A stretch of 64,000 bases of DNA, taken from the NCBI GenBank assembly GCA_905160935.1, contig CAJHZI010000505.1, forward strand, positions 1,129,501 through 1,193,500, read 5' to 3'. The translations under genes and the position numbers were made by a program. The notes beneath the pieces are model-generated. The model was given only the letters and a program-made list of their open reading frames with translations, had not been told where the DNA came from and ran no database searches. This DNA is from Enchytraeus crypticus. Lineage: Eukaryota > Annelida > Clitellata > Enchytraeida > Enchytraeidae. Below are positions 11,602 to 25,400 of this stretch, in pieces (position 1 is the stretch's first letter; each line of letters opens with the position of its first letter).

Positions 11602-12039
11602 GCATAGTCTCCGGTGTTCAGCTGAATGACAGATCTAAGATACATATTACCAAGCTCTCTGCTTTCACAATCAATAGAAAGTAAATCACCGAATATCAAC
11701 TTGATATTTAGCTCAATTCCTTTACCTACAACAATCTTTACTACATGTCTCTTGTGTCTCGTAAATAGTGTGTTCACATACACACTAGATAGACTTATTT
11801 TCTATTTAACTCGGATATTTTGTTATACTAATTATCCCCCATTTCAGAAATGAATCTAATTTGTTGAAAAACAATCAGAAGACTTCAGTCTACAGACGTC
11901 ATCGTTACATTAGCGCAGACACTTGCGCCACTGCGCGTAACGTGCGCGTAACGTCGCTCAGTCGCTCGAGCGTGACGCTTGAATTCTGCGAACGTGTTTC
12001 ATCCAACGGGCGAGCGATGCGAAGGGAAGGGGCTCAAGT

Positions 12040-12125
12040 AACTTAGGACACAACGAGGGCCTGCATTCCTAGCCGTCTACTCTAGACTAAGGTATAAAAG
12101 CCGAGCCCGGTTTAGGATTTTCCAC
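12040..12125 (+). promoter_or_regulatory. TATA-box promoter, probably of the VWA/EGF gene
   Basis: TATAAAAG lies at 12093-12100 within GGTATAAAAGCCGAG, a strong TATA box, placing a start site around 12121-12130. Just upstream (about 11915-12060) is a CpG-containing stretch with a repeated GCGCGTAACGT motif, unlike the AT-rich surroundings. The next + strand gene start is the signal-peptide exon at 16464, so I assign the promoter to that gene by position and by the donor at the end of the putative first exon (inference). Confidence 0.55.
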
Positions 12126-12376
12126 ATATTTTGCTGGTCGTAGAGAAGAAAGGAAGTTTTCAAGTGCTAAGAATCGCTGAGAGTCTAAGAATAACTTTTA
12201 CTGTTCGGACTGAAGTTAGATTGAAGATATTACATTATACGATAGGGTAGTTGTATAGCAGAATAGTATTCTGTTTTTGAAAGACAAATTTGAAGTAGAG
12301 ATTCGAGATTCGCCATTTCTTCTGACTGAAGAGTTTGCAAAGAAGAGTGAGGAATCAACTCATTCTCGAAGAGTTG
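12121..12376 (+). other. Putative 5' untranslated exon 1 of the VWA/EGF gene
   Basis: It starts about 25-30 bp after the TATA box and ends at a good donor (GTTG|GTAAGG, intron from 12377). No conserved reading frame. The matching acceptor would be TTGTGTTTACAG|AATATT at 16404, 60 nt before the start codon. The roughly 4-kb intron between them holds AT-rich DNA, a doubled 'TATATGCTATAGGGTGTAT' segment near 13090-13135, a SINE and a CA-rich stretch. Transcript evidence is lacking. Confidence 0.45.
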
Positions 12377-15300
12377 GTAAGGTGATATTTATAATTTTGT
12401 GATTAACTATCAGTTATACCTCATTATTAGCTTTATACAATGGCTGGTGTCTCAATAATATTGAATGGTTTTGACTGCTACAACTATATTAAAAGCATTT
12501 TCAAAAGCTTCTATGTCACTTTGTTTCTGAATTTAGAAATTTGTTTAATTTACAAATTTACTGATGATTGATATATTATATTACGAAATGTAGGCCTATA
12601 AGGTGCTAATATAATATACAGTTTTAATATTGATTTATTTTTGCTTTGATAATTAAATCATTGTCGAGGCATCTAGTTTTGTATTGTTGTGCTTATCTTT
12701 ATATAGTAATTAAAAATTCGGCACTGTATTACTCTTACTAATTAATTATAATGTATTCTTCACTGTATTTTAATGTATACTAAATGTTCTTAAATTGTGC
12801 CTTCTGGACCAAATGCTTCAAAACATTAAATACTTTTTATTACACATACAATGTATACCGTGTATGTTAATTGGCTTTTACTGTTACTCCATGATAATAT
12901 TTTCCAGCAATGTACAAGTTGTACGACGTACTTTCTTTTGTCTAGTAAATACACAAAAATTAATTTTTTAATATGTAATTTGGAATTGAGTACATCCTTT
13001 TCTTAAAAGGTATAGTTTAAGTGAATTTTTGAATAACACTTAGACTTGTGAAAAACAAGTAGGATTATTTGTTAACAAATGTTTTATATGCTATAGGGTG
13101 TATATACAAGTGTCTTATATGCTATAGGGTGTATGTATAATATGTTTGTTACATGTAGAGTTGGTAGAAAATCCGGTAGGAAGTAATTTTAATATTTTGT
13201 TTATAATTTCGAAGGTTTTAATTGAAAGGTATACCTAGAAAGTATGAAATATGTATACCTATTGTAAGCCTCCTTGTCCTTATAACAACATATATTATTT
13301 ATATTTCGAAGCGAATAGCTATCATCTGCTTTTTTAAATTGGTAATCTTAAATAATTCTGTAAGAAGAATAATTAAAATAATGGTTTTGGTGAAAGAGTG
13401 TGATTAGATAGAGATAAGATTTTCATGGATAATGTAGAATACATAGCTTATTGCATAATGCTTTAACAACGAAATGATTTAAATTGAGAGTTAATATTTC
13501 ATTGCGCAATTCTTTTTTTAATATCTTGCGTCTATTACAGAATTACTCGTACATTTTTTGCATTCCTTGTGACGTCACACTTACCGAAGCGTTACGCGAC
13601 AAAGAATAAGAATTGACTAAAGAGTTATCAATCCTTTGATATACCATCCAGGCAAACTTATGCTTAATAATGACAACAAAAGAGCGAAGAATGCAACGGA
13701 ATTTCAAAATTTCGCATTAGCTGAATAAAAGAAATATTTTAGTGACATTGATAGGATCTTACCCGACTCAAACAATTTAACGGGCATTGAAGTTACAAGT
13801 TGTATATTGTGAAAGATATTGAATTATGCATTTGCCATTTGATATAATGCGACGAGGTACAGTCCCAATAATTTTAAACTAAACCTGGAATACGGCATTA
13901 ACAAGTGTCAGTAATAGATAGATATTCGACCGCGGATCAGTATGTGCGGGTTTCAAATCCTATGCTCGCCCGTCACTGACAGCGCTTTCGATCAACTGAA
14001 AAGCTGAAAAACTGACGCTAACATTAGCTATACCAGCTATATAATGAATTCTAAACATTTTAGATTTGATTTTTTCAATGAAATTGGCGTTGGATAGAAA
14101 AATTAAATTTTTAACAACGGCTTCGTTTATCATGTGTTAACAAAAATTCCTCGAGCATTCAAAACGAAGCGTTTAGGAAAATGGGAAGACTCCACGAAAT
14201 TAAGTTTGAATTTATGAAATAACTATCAGTTCGTTCTCTTCATGTTTTTTATGGTATTTCATGTTAGGGATTTGTTTTATGATATAAGGTTTATGATAGA
14301 TATAGTAAACTAGTCATCTTTTGCACACACACATACACACATGCGCGCATACACACACCTGTGCTTACACATAGACATCCCATGCATACACTCATGCAAG
14401 CATTTGCGCAAACGCGCATGCGCATTAGTAAAACGCAGAAAGCAGCTGCACGCGAAAATTGCCGGCGTCATAAAAATAATTCTGACGATTTTTCGAATAC
14501 TTTTCGCATAATGCATGTGCATGAAATACAAAGGATCTTAAACGCATAAAGAGCTTAGAATTTGATTTAATAAAACGTGTCTCCAAGTGCCTGTCTTAGA
14601 GCATCTTTCCCCGTCGCTTTGTTAAAGAATTGTCCGATGCATTTGATAAATGATGCCAAGCAGCAGAGCGTGACCGACATTAAACCCTGGTTGCATTCAT
14701 TTCTTCTCACGTAATATCACATCACGCTTTGAATATGTTCGGTCGGTACTCCTAACAACAATAACCCTGTACAATAGACACTGTTATTCGAATACGTTGC
14801 TTGCATACACGCAGCGAGTCCTATTTCAAATCGCTTTTGAGCGCGTTGCTATAAATAATGGCATTCCTAATGCGGTTCTCTCAAGCGAGGGAGTGTTTTC
14901 GGATTTTACCCTATTATCCCTTGAGGGTAAGATGTTTCACGTGAAGAACCTCAGCCATTGAGTTCTGATAACTAAACAGCATTCCTAAGCTGTGAGCATA
15001 AAAAACTTACTGCGTGTAGACTCTAGACACAAAATAAAAATACCCAAAATGATATCTTAGTACCTTGTTAAAATATTCCATTAGATATTGTGTTGAATAC
15101 ATGATACGGTGTAATAATATTTTCTAAGGTCTCTATTGTTCGGCTGATCTCCGTAGACATTTAAAATTGATTTAGAATTTTATCTTGCAAATATATGCAC
15201 CGAGCAGCTGTTGACTGAAGCGATATAAACTCCCTTGATTAAATAAAATAAATGTTCCGTGAACTAAATGTTAAGCATATGTTTATATTACAAAACAATT

Positions 15301-16403
15301 AACTTCTAAGAGATACAAGTCATAAATTAGTCATTCTTACAAAACTTTTTTAATATACGCTCTCTATCAGAAGTTTTATTAGTATAATCCTCATATAATA
15401 TAGTGATTTCTTTTTGTAATCATTTGATTACATTCATTTTCATGATTATGTATATAATAATCAGCACTAATAATAAAAAATTATTAATAAACATGGTACT
15501 ATACGTTTGTCAATTGTCATATTTATTGAAGTTATGAAATATTTATGCTTTTCAGTAAATCTAAATAAGCTAAAAGCGTCTGAAGGCACTTGAGGCCTGT
15601 GAAATGAAAAACTGACACAAAGAAATGCGTGGGCTTCTAATGTTGGGCGACTTCTTTTTGAATAAATATCTTTAGTCATGTCTTGCAACACAATGTATTG
15701 AGAGACTAGGCCATTAATGTTCTCGCAACAGTAAAGCATGAGTGATAAAAAGTGTTAAGACACGAATAAGCCGATGGCAACGCCTGTATGAATTGCTTAC
15801 CTCACTAGGATCCCATCATGCCGTTATAACGAAACGAAGATAGCCTTTGAATAGATTTGATTTAGTGGACATTTAATGACTTTTTCTAAAGTGTAGGTAA
15901 TATTACATTGTGAGACGAACCAACAATTTAGAATAACTCAACGCTCGTAAATTATAAAAGTAAATAAAAACAACTTAAATTTTATGTCTTTGTTGTTAAA
16001 TGCGATATAAATTCAAGTGATGCCATTTATTTATGGAATTTATTATCTTCGTTTTACGTTGGAAAGGTTAGGTGTCAACGTCGAAAAGTTAAAGGTCATC
16101 TTTAACTCAATAAAGATACAATAGTACCATCGTTCTGCCAATGTTAAAATAAAGAACAAAAATGATTTATATATAAAGGTGTCTAGCAACATGTAAACGA
16201 CTGTGGAGCTATTCTAGAACGAAATATCAAAATCTCATCAACTACATTTCATTATATTTTTGCCAATCATCCAACAACAAGATTCATATCCAATAATGCA
16301 TTGCTTATTTTCTTTATTTATGTGTTGCAAGTTATAAGCATAATTCCTATTCATTGAGGACCTGAAAATACTATTAAACACTACGTTGTTATTGTGTTTA
16401 CAG
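12377..16403 (+). other. Putative first intron / 5' region
   Basis: No coding exon is recognised. It holds the two-copy segment near 13090-13135, the diverged SINE at 13908-14040 and a CA/CG-dinucleotide-rich stretch at about 14326-14430. A 15 kb region with several open frames under 100 codons shows no domain resemblance. Confidence 0.45.
13908..14040 (+). mobile_element. tRNA-derived SINE, copy 4 (5'-decayed)
   Basis: The family words GATATTCGACCGCGGATCAG, TATGTGCGGGTTTCAAATCC and GCTCGCCCGTCACTGACAGC are clear. The 5' A-box part is replaced or eroded, and the 3' part is rearranged (AACTGAAAAGCTGAAAAACT) before GCTATACCAGCTATA. Confidence 0.8.
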
Positions 16404-16463
16404 AATATTAGCAAGTAATAAAGAAGATCGATAGCACAGGCTATTGATAGCAACAGAGGCAGA

Positions 16464-19400
16464 ATGATTGAGAGGAGAGTTCTATTGGGATCTCTGGCGC
16501 TGGTCGCCTTCCTCGCATCCTTCCACAGCACAACATCTCAGACTCGTGAGTATCATAGCAGTAATTAATAGTTCTTGTGTAAAAATTGCACTAAAATTAG
16601 TTTAAATTACATGGAAAATTTAGATAAACAAATAGTTTCTTAGCTTTCATCCTTTGCTTATGTTTAATTGTATAAATCTCACTGGCTTGGTTGCTGATTT
16701 GTTTGAAGTGTTTCATTAGTTTAAGTCAAAAGCTGTAACTTATGACGATATTAAGTATTTTTAGCAATTTAACTGGTATTGACGATTATTACTGTTTATT
16801 CACGTTTTGATCTATTAGTGGACATCTATTTTTACTATAATATTTTTACTATTATGCAATTGTATTATTATTTCAGCGTCGTGCTCAACAAAGAGCGATA
16901 TAGTATTTATAGTGGACCAGTCAGGAAGTATTACGGACGCCAATCCTAGGAACGGTTCCTGGAACAATTGGCAACTAATTCTGGATTTCATCAACACCAT
17001 GATTAAGGGGAATAAGGTAGGCAGCACTTAGTACCCGAATATTTCAAACAACAATCCTAATCAAATAATTAATTTGCTGATGAGGTATCTTTGCGCGGTC
17101 ATCTTAGTAGTCTTACAAGAGCTGAGATGCCCAGCTAATTAATGAAAGTTAACGTCAAGTTCTCTATCTGAGGCGACATTGGTTGCATGAAAATTTATCG
17201 TTTTTAGGATACATTAATTTTAATCTACGAAGAATAATTGCTAGCAAATCTATAGAAAGTTGTAATTTCTCAGTAGCTAACACGAGATGAATGACTCGAG
17301 AATTATTATTTTATTTCAGTGATTAGTTGTTATTACTGGTATTAATCTGCTGTTGCTATCAATCGGTTGTTATTCCTGTTACTATTAGGTCAGTTTCCAG
17401 GACACGCACTTCGGTCTCGTTACATTCGGTAACATCGGTGTCATCAGATTCAAGCTGAATGAGTTCTACGACCAAGCTTCTCTCATCAAGGCCGTCAACA
17501 ACATTCCACCTGGAAACGGCCAGACCAATCTCTACGGCGGCTTGTACCTGGCAAGGACCCAGATGCTGACACCTGAATACGGAGGTCGACTGGACGTGCC
17601 GAGGATTGCCATCATCATCACAGACGGATTCGCTAACATCAACTCGGAGCTGACAATTCCCGAGGCAAAAAGATTAGCGGACGATGGGATAGCTGTGTTT
17701 GCTGTTGGAGTGACAAACCTCATCAACGAGACGCAGCTTAGCCTGGTCAGCTCTCCTCCCCACGTGAAGGATCAGAACTACTGGACGACGCCTGACTTCA
17801 CCGCTCTCCAGAGCATCGTCGAGAAGGTTCAGGAAGCTACTTGCGATCCTCCAAAGAATGTCTTGCCTGGTTTGTATGCAAGCTATGATTCGAGTATTGC
17901 GATTATTACTTGTTTAATGGCGTAGCTAAATTGCAGTCCGATAGATTTAAAATTTAACTTTTTTTTAAAATAGTCAATTCATTGTAATTAAACTTTTCAT
18001 TCAAATAATGATACTAGATATTGATAATTTGTTTGCATGTGAAGTTAAAACAATATACTTAATATACAGAAGTTATTTTATAGGCAATATCTATTCATTG
18101 ACTTTCTTCGATAAATGTGACGGGGTATAAACGAATCTAAATTTGGTCTACATTACTTATTCTCTACTGGTATCTTGAGCTCTAATCACATTTTGTTCAT
18201 TTTTCAGCTTGTGAGATGCTGGATTTGGTTATTGCCATCGATATTCCTAACGCCCTCAACGACTTCCTCAGCGTACAGAGTTTCCTAGCGCAGTTTATAA
18301 CCCTTTTTATTCCGGTTGGACCTGCCAAGGTTCAAATCTCGGTCGTTACTTACGATCAGAGCCAAGCTAAAGTACAGTTCACCCTCAACCGCTACGCTAC
18401 TGAGGATGAAGTGAAACAGGCTATTCAGACCATTCCGTTCACTCCGTCCTACAATGCTGACCCTACATACGCTCTTCGGGTTGGTTTTCGAAGCTTTACT
18501 GCTACCGTTTGCTTCCATCTAAGGAAATAATTGGAAAAGTAGATATAAAGTGTATATAAAGATTCAAACAAAACTAAATATTGCGTACGTATAAAGTACA
18601 AAAAGAAAAGTAAAGAGAAAACGAAGTAATTGCCTTAATGGACAGGAAGCCATCAGTGCTAATTAACGCGCGTAGTGATCCTGTCATATTTTGTATCTTC
18701 GCATATCATCAAAGACTAATCGGACACTAAATGACTGTGGTTAATTTAGTTAAATAATTAAAGGTTAATTTGGTGAACTAATTAAAATTTAATATTGTCA
18801 AATCGCTATTTAATTTACTTTTCACAGTATCTTCTATAATAGAAACAAAGTTATCGTTTTCTCTTTACAACTAGGCATTTCTATGTCATTTTTACAATAA
18901 AACATTAAGGATGAATAGATTACATGATATACGACTTTAATATAAATTGTTTGATTCAGAAAATGTAGATTGCTGGCTATAAGATAAAATAAAATGATAA
19001 GATGCTAAAATTGTTTACTATAAACCTCTATATTTGTTAACTATAGTCCGCTAATTTCTGTAATATTTACAGCTGATCAACAGCACTATTCTAACGCAAC
19101 AAAATGGCGCCCGACCAAATGTCAACCATACTGTACTTCTGCTCATGGATAACAATCTTCCCAGCCGAACCCAGGCGATCGATATGGCCACGAGATTTAA
19201 AAACAACCAGATCAAAGTGATAACCATTGGTATGACCAGTGATGTTAATATCCTTGACCTTCGTCTGATGGCCAACAGTGACCGTGACTACATCAGTTCC
19301 ACCTCCTACTCTTATCTCTCGCCCAAAGTACAGCAGCTCAGTCAGGTCCTCTGCAATCCAACCAGGGGTTTGTATAGTTTTCCCTTTCATTCACTGTTCT

Positions 19401-22400
19401 ATATGTATAGAGTAGATGTTCGCTTATCTTACCTTTCAGTCACAGTTCTATATATACATGCATATATTAAATGTTACTTATCTAGATGTCTTGTTGCAAA
19501 AATCATGTCGTTATCGAATGGCTTGGATGTGGTGCTAAATATGTCTATTTTATCTTTTATTTTATTTTACCTATGTCTCTCTGCTACTATTTGTCCCAGT
19601 AACAAATTATTCCACACAACTTGAACGCTTCTTTTCTTGTCATGGTTAGTTTTCTTAGCAACATTTCCAAGCAAAACCTAATTGCTTTTCCGTTCCCTAT
19701 TAGCTCAACACCATCACACTATAACAACTTGGTAATGCAACAAGAATAAGTGAATATCAACGTTAAAGAAATATATCAAAATAATTTACAACTAAAAGCT
19801 GTTAAGATGAATCAAAATCGATGATTAATTTCAAGTTATTTATGATTTCAGGAGTTGCCTGTCCCACGGCTGCAGACATAATCCTAGTGCTCGACGAATC
19901 CACCAGTATTGTTTCCGCTTCCGGCGGTTATGACAACTGGAATCGGTATGTGCTCGGCTTCTCCGAGTCCATCGTGGATGCTTTCCCAATCTCTCCTGAA
20001 CTCACTCGTTTCGGCGTCTTCAAATTCAGCTACACGGCAAGAATGGCTTTCCCCCTCACGCAGTACACCGACAAGGGGAATCTGACCAACGCCATTAAGA
20101 ATCTGCAGATCAATGGAGGTGAGACGAACATCGCTGACGCACTGCGCCAAGCCAGGTATTAATACTTACCTACTATCAGTATTAATGTCATCTATTGCCA
20201 CGGACAATTTATTCATTTATAAAGCACTACGTCTGTTCTAGTTTGTAGTTGTAAATGAAAGAAAATTTAACAAATTAAACATCAAAATATAAATTTGTTT
20301 AAACGAATAAAATTATGTATAAAGCCACACGGCATGAATGGCTTTCCCCCTCACGAAGTACAATATTTTAATGAAAGAACATTGAAACCATAAACTGATT
20401 TTATTTTCAGAGTTCAAGGTTTTTCGACTCAGTACGCCAGAAGTACAGTGCCTCACATAATTATCCTGATAACTGACGGCGCTGCTAATGTTGAAGCTCA
20501 GCTAACGCAGCAGGAGGCGAACCTAACGAAATCCTCAGGAATTGAGATTTTCTGCATTGGTATCACTGAAAATGTCAACACTCAGCAGCTCATGAATATA
20601 GTAACCTACCCCCCGGAGACTCATTATTTCTTCGCCACTGATTACTCAAGGCTCGATACCATCCTGAACGACGTTATTTCTCAATCCTGCAACGTTTTAC
20701 CCACACTGCCACCAACAACCTCTACAGCTGCACCTACCAGTTCACCCTCTTCTGCCTCTTCCACAACAACTTCCACTTCCACCACAACGACAACGACCAC
20801 TCCTACCACAACAACAACAACAACACCGTCTACTACTACATCAACTACCACACCTACCACAACAACAACACCTACAACACCGACACCATCGACATCTACC
20901 ACTACACCAACTACTACCACCACACCAACCACAACAACATCTTCCACCACCCCCACTACTCCTACCTCCACCAGGACCACGCTGTATCCTCCAAGACGTA
21001 AGTTTTAACTTTCACTAATTTTTATTAATTTTTTTGTTTTTGTTATAACTATGAAGGCAAATATAATTTTTCAGTTTATAAATATGAGCATAATGTTTAA
21101 ATTCACACTATAAACTTATACTAATAAAAATACACTTATCAAGGAAAAAATTATATCTATAAGTTGGTTTGTCAGCCTGTTCATGATTGTTTTCACTAAC
21201 AGTGTTAACTAATGCATTAATGGTGTTAAGTGCATCATGAGTTTAAAGCATTAAAAAAATTTGTTTAAAACTAATATAGCAGTACAATGGATGTTTTACT
21301 GCCTATAAATAATTTCGTATACATTAAAACCAGTGAAACTATAAATAATATAATTATAAATTCATTTGTTCTACAGAATCCACTCGCAACATCAACGTCA
21401 TCGAAGAAGCCGCCGGATGTAGAAAGATGGCTGACGTGACCTTCCTTATCGACCGCACGTACAACATCAACTTCAACTACTACACGAGTTATCTCGTTGA
21501 TCTGATGAAGTACATCGTCACCCAGCTCGACGTTGATGGAGCACGCGCTCAGGTGGCCGCTCTAACCTACGCCGACACTGTCATCCCGGAGTTCTACCTC
21601 AGCAACTTCACGGCCACGGCTCAGGTCCTTAGTGCTCTGAGCAAGATCTCCTACGGAGGAAACACTGCCAATCTGGCCGAGGCCTTCAAGTACACCGAAG
21701 AAGTTATATATCAGGCAGCCAACGGTGCCCGCAAGGGAATCGGTGTGTCTTGGGTTGTTGTCGTCTTCATCGATAACGTCTCCACCAACCAGACTGCCAC
21801 CCTGTATCAGGCTGAACGACTGAGGAAGATGGGTGTGACCATTGTGATGGTAGCCATCGGAACGTACTACAACTCTTACGAAGTTCACACTGCCGCCACC
21901 TATCCTCCAGAAAAGAATTCCTTCTTCGTGCCTACAGCTCGTAATCTCAGTCAACTAGGGGACCCTCTTAAGAGAATTGTCTGCGCTGGTAAGCTTAATC
22001 TTTATCAGCTAGAAATGATAACACCTTTCTTCTAAATTATCTCTACTTCCTTTCCCCTTTATCAGATTTAAATGATAACGTAATTCATCTAAATGATCTA
22101 TAATTCTTTACGTAACGTTGACTTGCGGTCGCAGTGACAAAACGGTTATCATATTTAGAATCACTACATTTATCGTTGTCAATTATGCAAGACCAATTAC
22201 GATATTTCTTCAAGCTATAAATAGTATATACTTGTATGAGTCTCTTTATCATACTATAGAGATAGTGAACAACCAGTATGCCTTGGACATTGAGAGGGCA
22301 GTAAGAGGGAAAGCAATTATTGTAGCACTAAGAGGGAGAGCAATTATTGTAGCACTAAGAGGGTGAGCAATTATTGTAGCACTAAGAGGGTGAGCAATTA

Positions 22401-25400
22401 TTGTAGCAATGTAATTTTTAATGTTTCAGATGACGGATCGTGCCAGTCCAGTCAGTGCAAGGATGGATGTGTGGAGTTTGTCAATAGAATCCAGTGCACA
22501 TGTCCGGTGGGCATGGCTGGACCTCTCTGCGATAGAAGTAAGAATATTCTTCATTTTAATTCCTCATATTTATTATTCGTGAATTTATGTTGATTTATCT
22601 TTATTTTCATATATTATTTGTGAATTTATGTTGATTTATCTTTATTTTCATATATTATTTGTGAATTTATGTTGATTTATCTTTATTTTCATATATTATT
22701 TGTGAATTTATGTTGATTTATCTTTATTTTCATATATTATTTGTGAATTTATGTTGATTTATCTTTATTTTCATATATTATTTGTGAATTTATGTTGATT
22801 TATCTTTATTTTCATATATTATTTGTGAATTTATATTGATTTATCTTTATTTTCATACAAAGCGCAAGAATAAAATAATTTTTAAATTGAGCTAGAATTC
22901 ATAAAATTAAATCAAACTTAATTTCTCGTTATTATTAATACTTAACTTTAATTTCAATATGCCGAAAATTATTCAAAATAGAGTTTATCAATATCGACGT
23001 GTATGCAATATATTCTCTAAAACTTTTAATTTATTTAATGTTTAATTCTATCATACAATTCTAAATGTTCTATATTATTATGCATTACTGTCATTGTTAT
23101 TTACAAATATATTACGTTCTCATTTTTGCAGCTTGCAAAAGCGGCGGGGACATTGTATTTGCCATGTCCACTTCCAATCGTTTGGGGCTTCCTTACATCA
23201 ACCAGATAACTGCATTCATCAAGGATACAATCCAGTCGTGGGATCTTGACAGTTCCGCAGATGGACCCACCGTTAGCCGTGTAGGATTTGTGACGTATGC
23301 GACAAACGTCGTTATTCAGTTCTACCAGAATGCATTTATCCAGGACAGGGAAGGAATCCTTAATGCCATCAATCCACCCTACACAGGAGGAGCGGATAAC
23401 CTTGCTTTGGCTATAAGGTATGCTCGAAATGAAATATTGTTTCAAATAATTCAAAATGCATAATTGCACATAAAAATGAATATTTAAATTTAAAATAAGT
23501 ATTAATTAGATGTTTAACACGGATAAAACATTAGAATATTTTATTTCGTTAGAATTTTATTTCATCGCCACTGTTCGTTATGAACTGATTTCGTTTTTAT
23601 TTCCTCGCATACATTTACATGTTCGTGTATTGTGAACATTGATCCTAGTAATGTCAGAACCTTTATGATATATACTTAATAGTATAAAGGTATTGTTATT
23701 TTTAGAACGGTTCGCACTCAGATGTTCGGCAACCCTCTCTATGATCGCCCGGACAAGCCCAATTACCTCATCATCTTCATGGATGGACAGTCTGACAACC
23801 AGACGGCAGCTACAGAGGAAGCCAGACTAGCTAGAGAAGCTGGGATACATATCGTTGTTGTATGTATTCTTTCACGTAATATAAATATACATGTATGCAT
23901 GCTTACTGTATGTATATACACTAAATATTCTTTTTAAATATTCTTATGTTTTTTAATACATTAATTATATTCATAGCAACTGTAAGCATAATGACGTCAC
24001 AAATTTCTATAAAATAATCAATATTCAAAATTGATCGATCAATTTTATTGGTACTAGTTTAAACATTTTTCCATTTTTTTAAAGCATATATCAAGATATA
24101 ACTAAACATTTAATATCAGTAAAAATTTGCTGAGGATGATTTTAATATAAAACTACTTAAACAACATAAAATAACTTCAATACAAAATTGCTATAAACCG
24201 GATTTGTAAAGCATTATTGAAAAAAATGCGATTAAAAGCAAAATATTACTTTGTACAGATTTCCATCAATCCCACAAGGAACTGGAATGAGCTGTACGGT
24301 ATCGCCAGTGCTCCATCAGATTCCAACATCTTCGTGGCGGACACCACCAGTGCGCTCAACACCACCTGGAGAAACAAGATCGCCGGAAACGTCTGCGAGA
24401 GTAAGCGGCTCCTATTTCTAAACAATGACAACGAAATTGTAATATGAGTCATTGCCTTATTGTAGTTATATTTAATAGACCAACCACTTACATTACTAAC
24501 CGGGTGTCAGAAATAACGACAGTTGACAAATTTTAGCTTAGTTTTTCAGATAAATGCCCATAATTAATTTTGCTTGGGATTGAGCACGTGGTATATTTGT
24601 TAGGTGTCCGATTGCGAATTGCTAGATGCAGGGTTCAACTCTACTGCTAGCACTTTTACTAACTGTTGAAGCAGAAAATATGATTTAGCTTTTATAGCCT
24701 TTTACCGAATTAATTTCAAGGCCATATTTTGTTTGAGTTATAGTTAAACCCATAACTTCGTAAGAGGTAACACGTGATGCATTGTTTTTACAGATTCGGA
24801 TAATTGCGCGAGTAACCCATGTCAGAATGGCGCCCAGTGTCAGAACATTCCAGGTGGCTACACGTGCGGTCCTTGTCCTCTACAGCCCCCTTCAACAGGA
24901 TTAAACTGCGAGAGAGGTAAGTTTTGATACTCTGTTATCGTAATTTGTAGTTCGTATATTATTCCATCTGATATTAGACAGGTTTTTCTTAAAATTCAAA
25001 CTTATAATAGCTTTACATCTTACTTAACATTTACATTTATCTGTTTTTGTCGAATCTAATATGATCAGAATCCATTCAGAATTAATAGTCTGAATCAGAT
25101 CAACTGTAGTCGCTTGGAATTCGAACCGAGAACCTGATATTTCTCAATAACAACGACTTTGAATGTAATGTTCACAGATTGCTCCGGAGTTCAGGATGTC
25201 GTTTTCGTTCTGGACTCTGCCGGAACAGTCCATCTAGAGCGTTGGCAATATGTTCTGGACTTCGTCATCAGTTCAGTGGCTATGATGGATGTGCACCCGG
25301 ACAGGACGCGTGTAGGACTGATCTACTTCAGTAACGATGCCTACATTGGATTCAACCTCAGCCAGTATACCAACCGTCAGGACGTCATGCAGGCTGTTCG

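Noticed and set aside
11224-11783. Several overlapping reverse frames of 90-130 codons rich in Tyr/Ile and Arg/Glu
   Set aside because: They are translations of TA and TC microsatellites. The same holds for frames at 31756-32034, 33147-33418, 43409-43651, 47042-47388 and 53632-53937.
20681-20980. Val-rich reverse frame opposite the Thr-rich linker
   Set aside because: It is the complement of the coding triplet repeat, not a gene.
24580-24670. Possible tRNA-like element (GGGTTCAACTC) in a VWA-gene intron; similar hints near 25100-25150 and 26430-26510
   Set aside because: B-box-like words only; A boxes and foldable arms are not clear, and no second copy supports a family.
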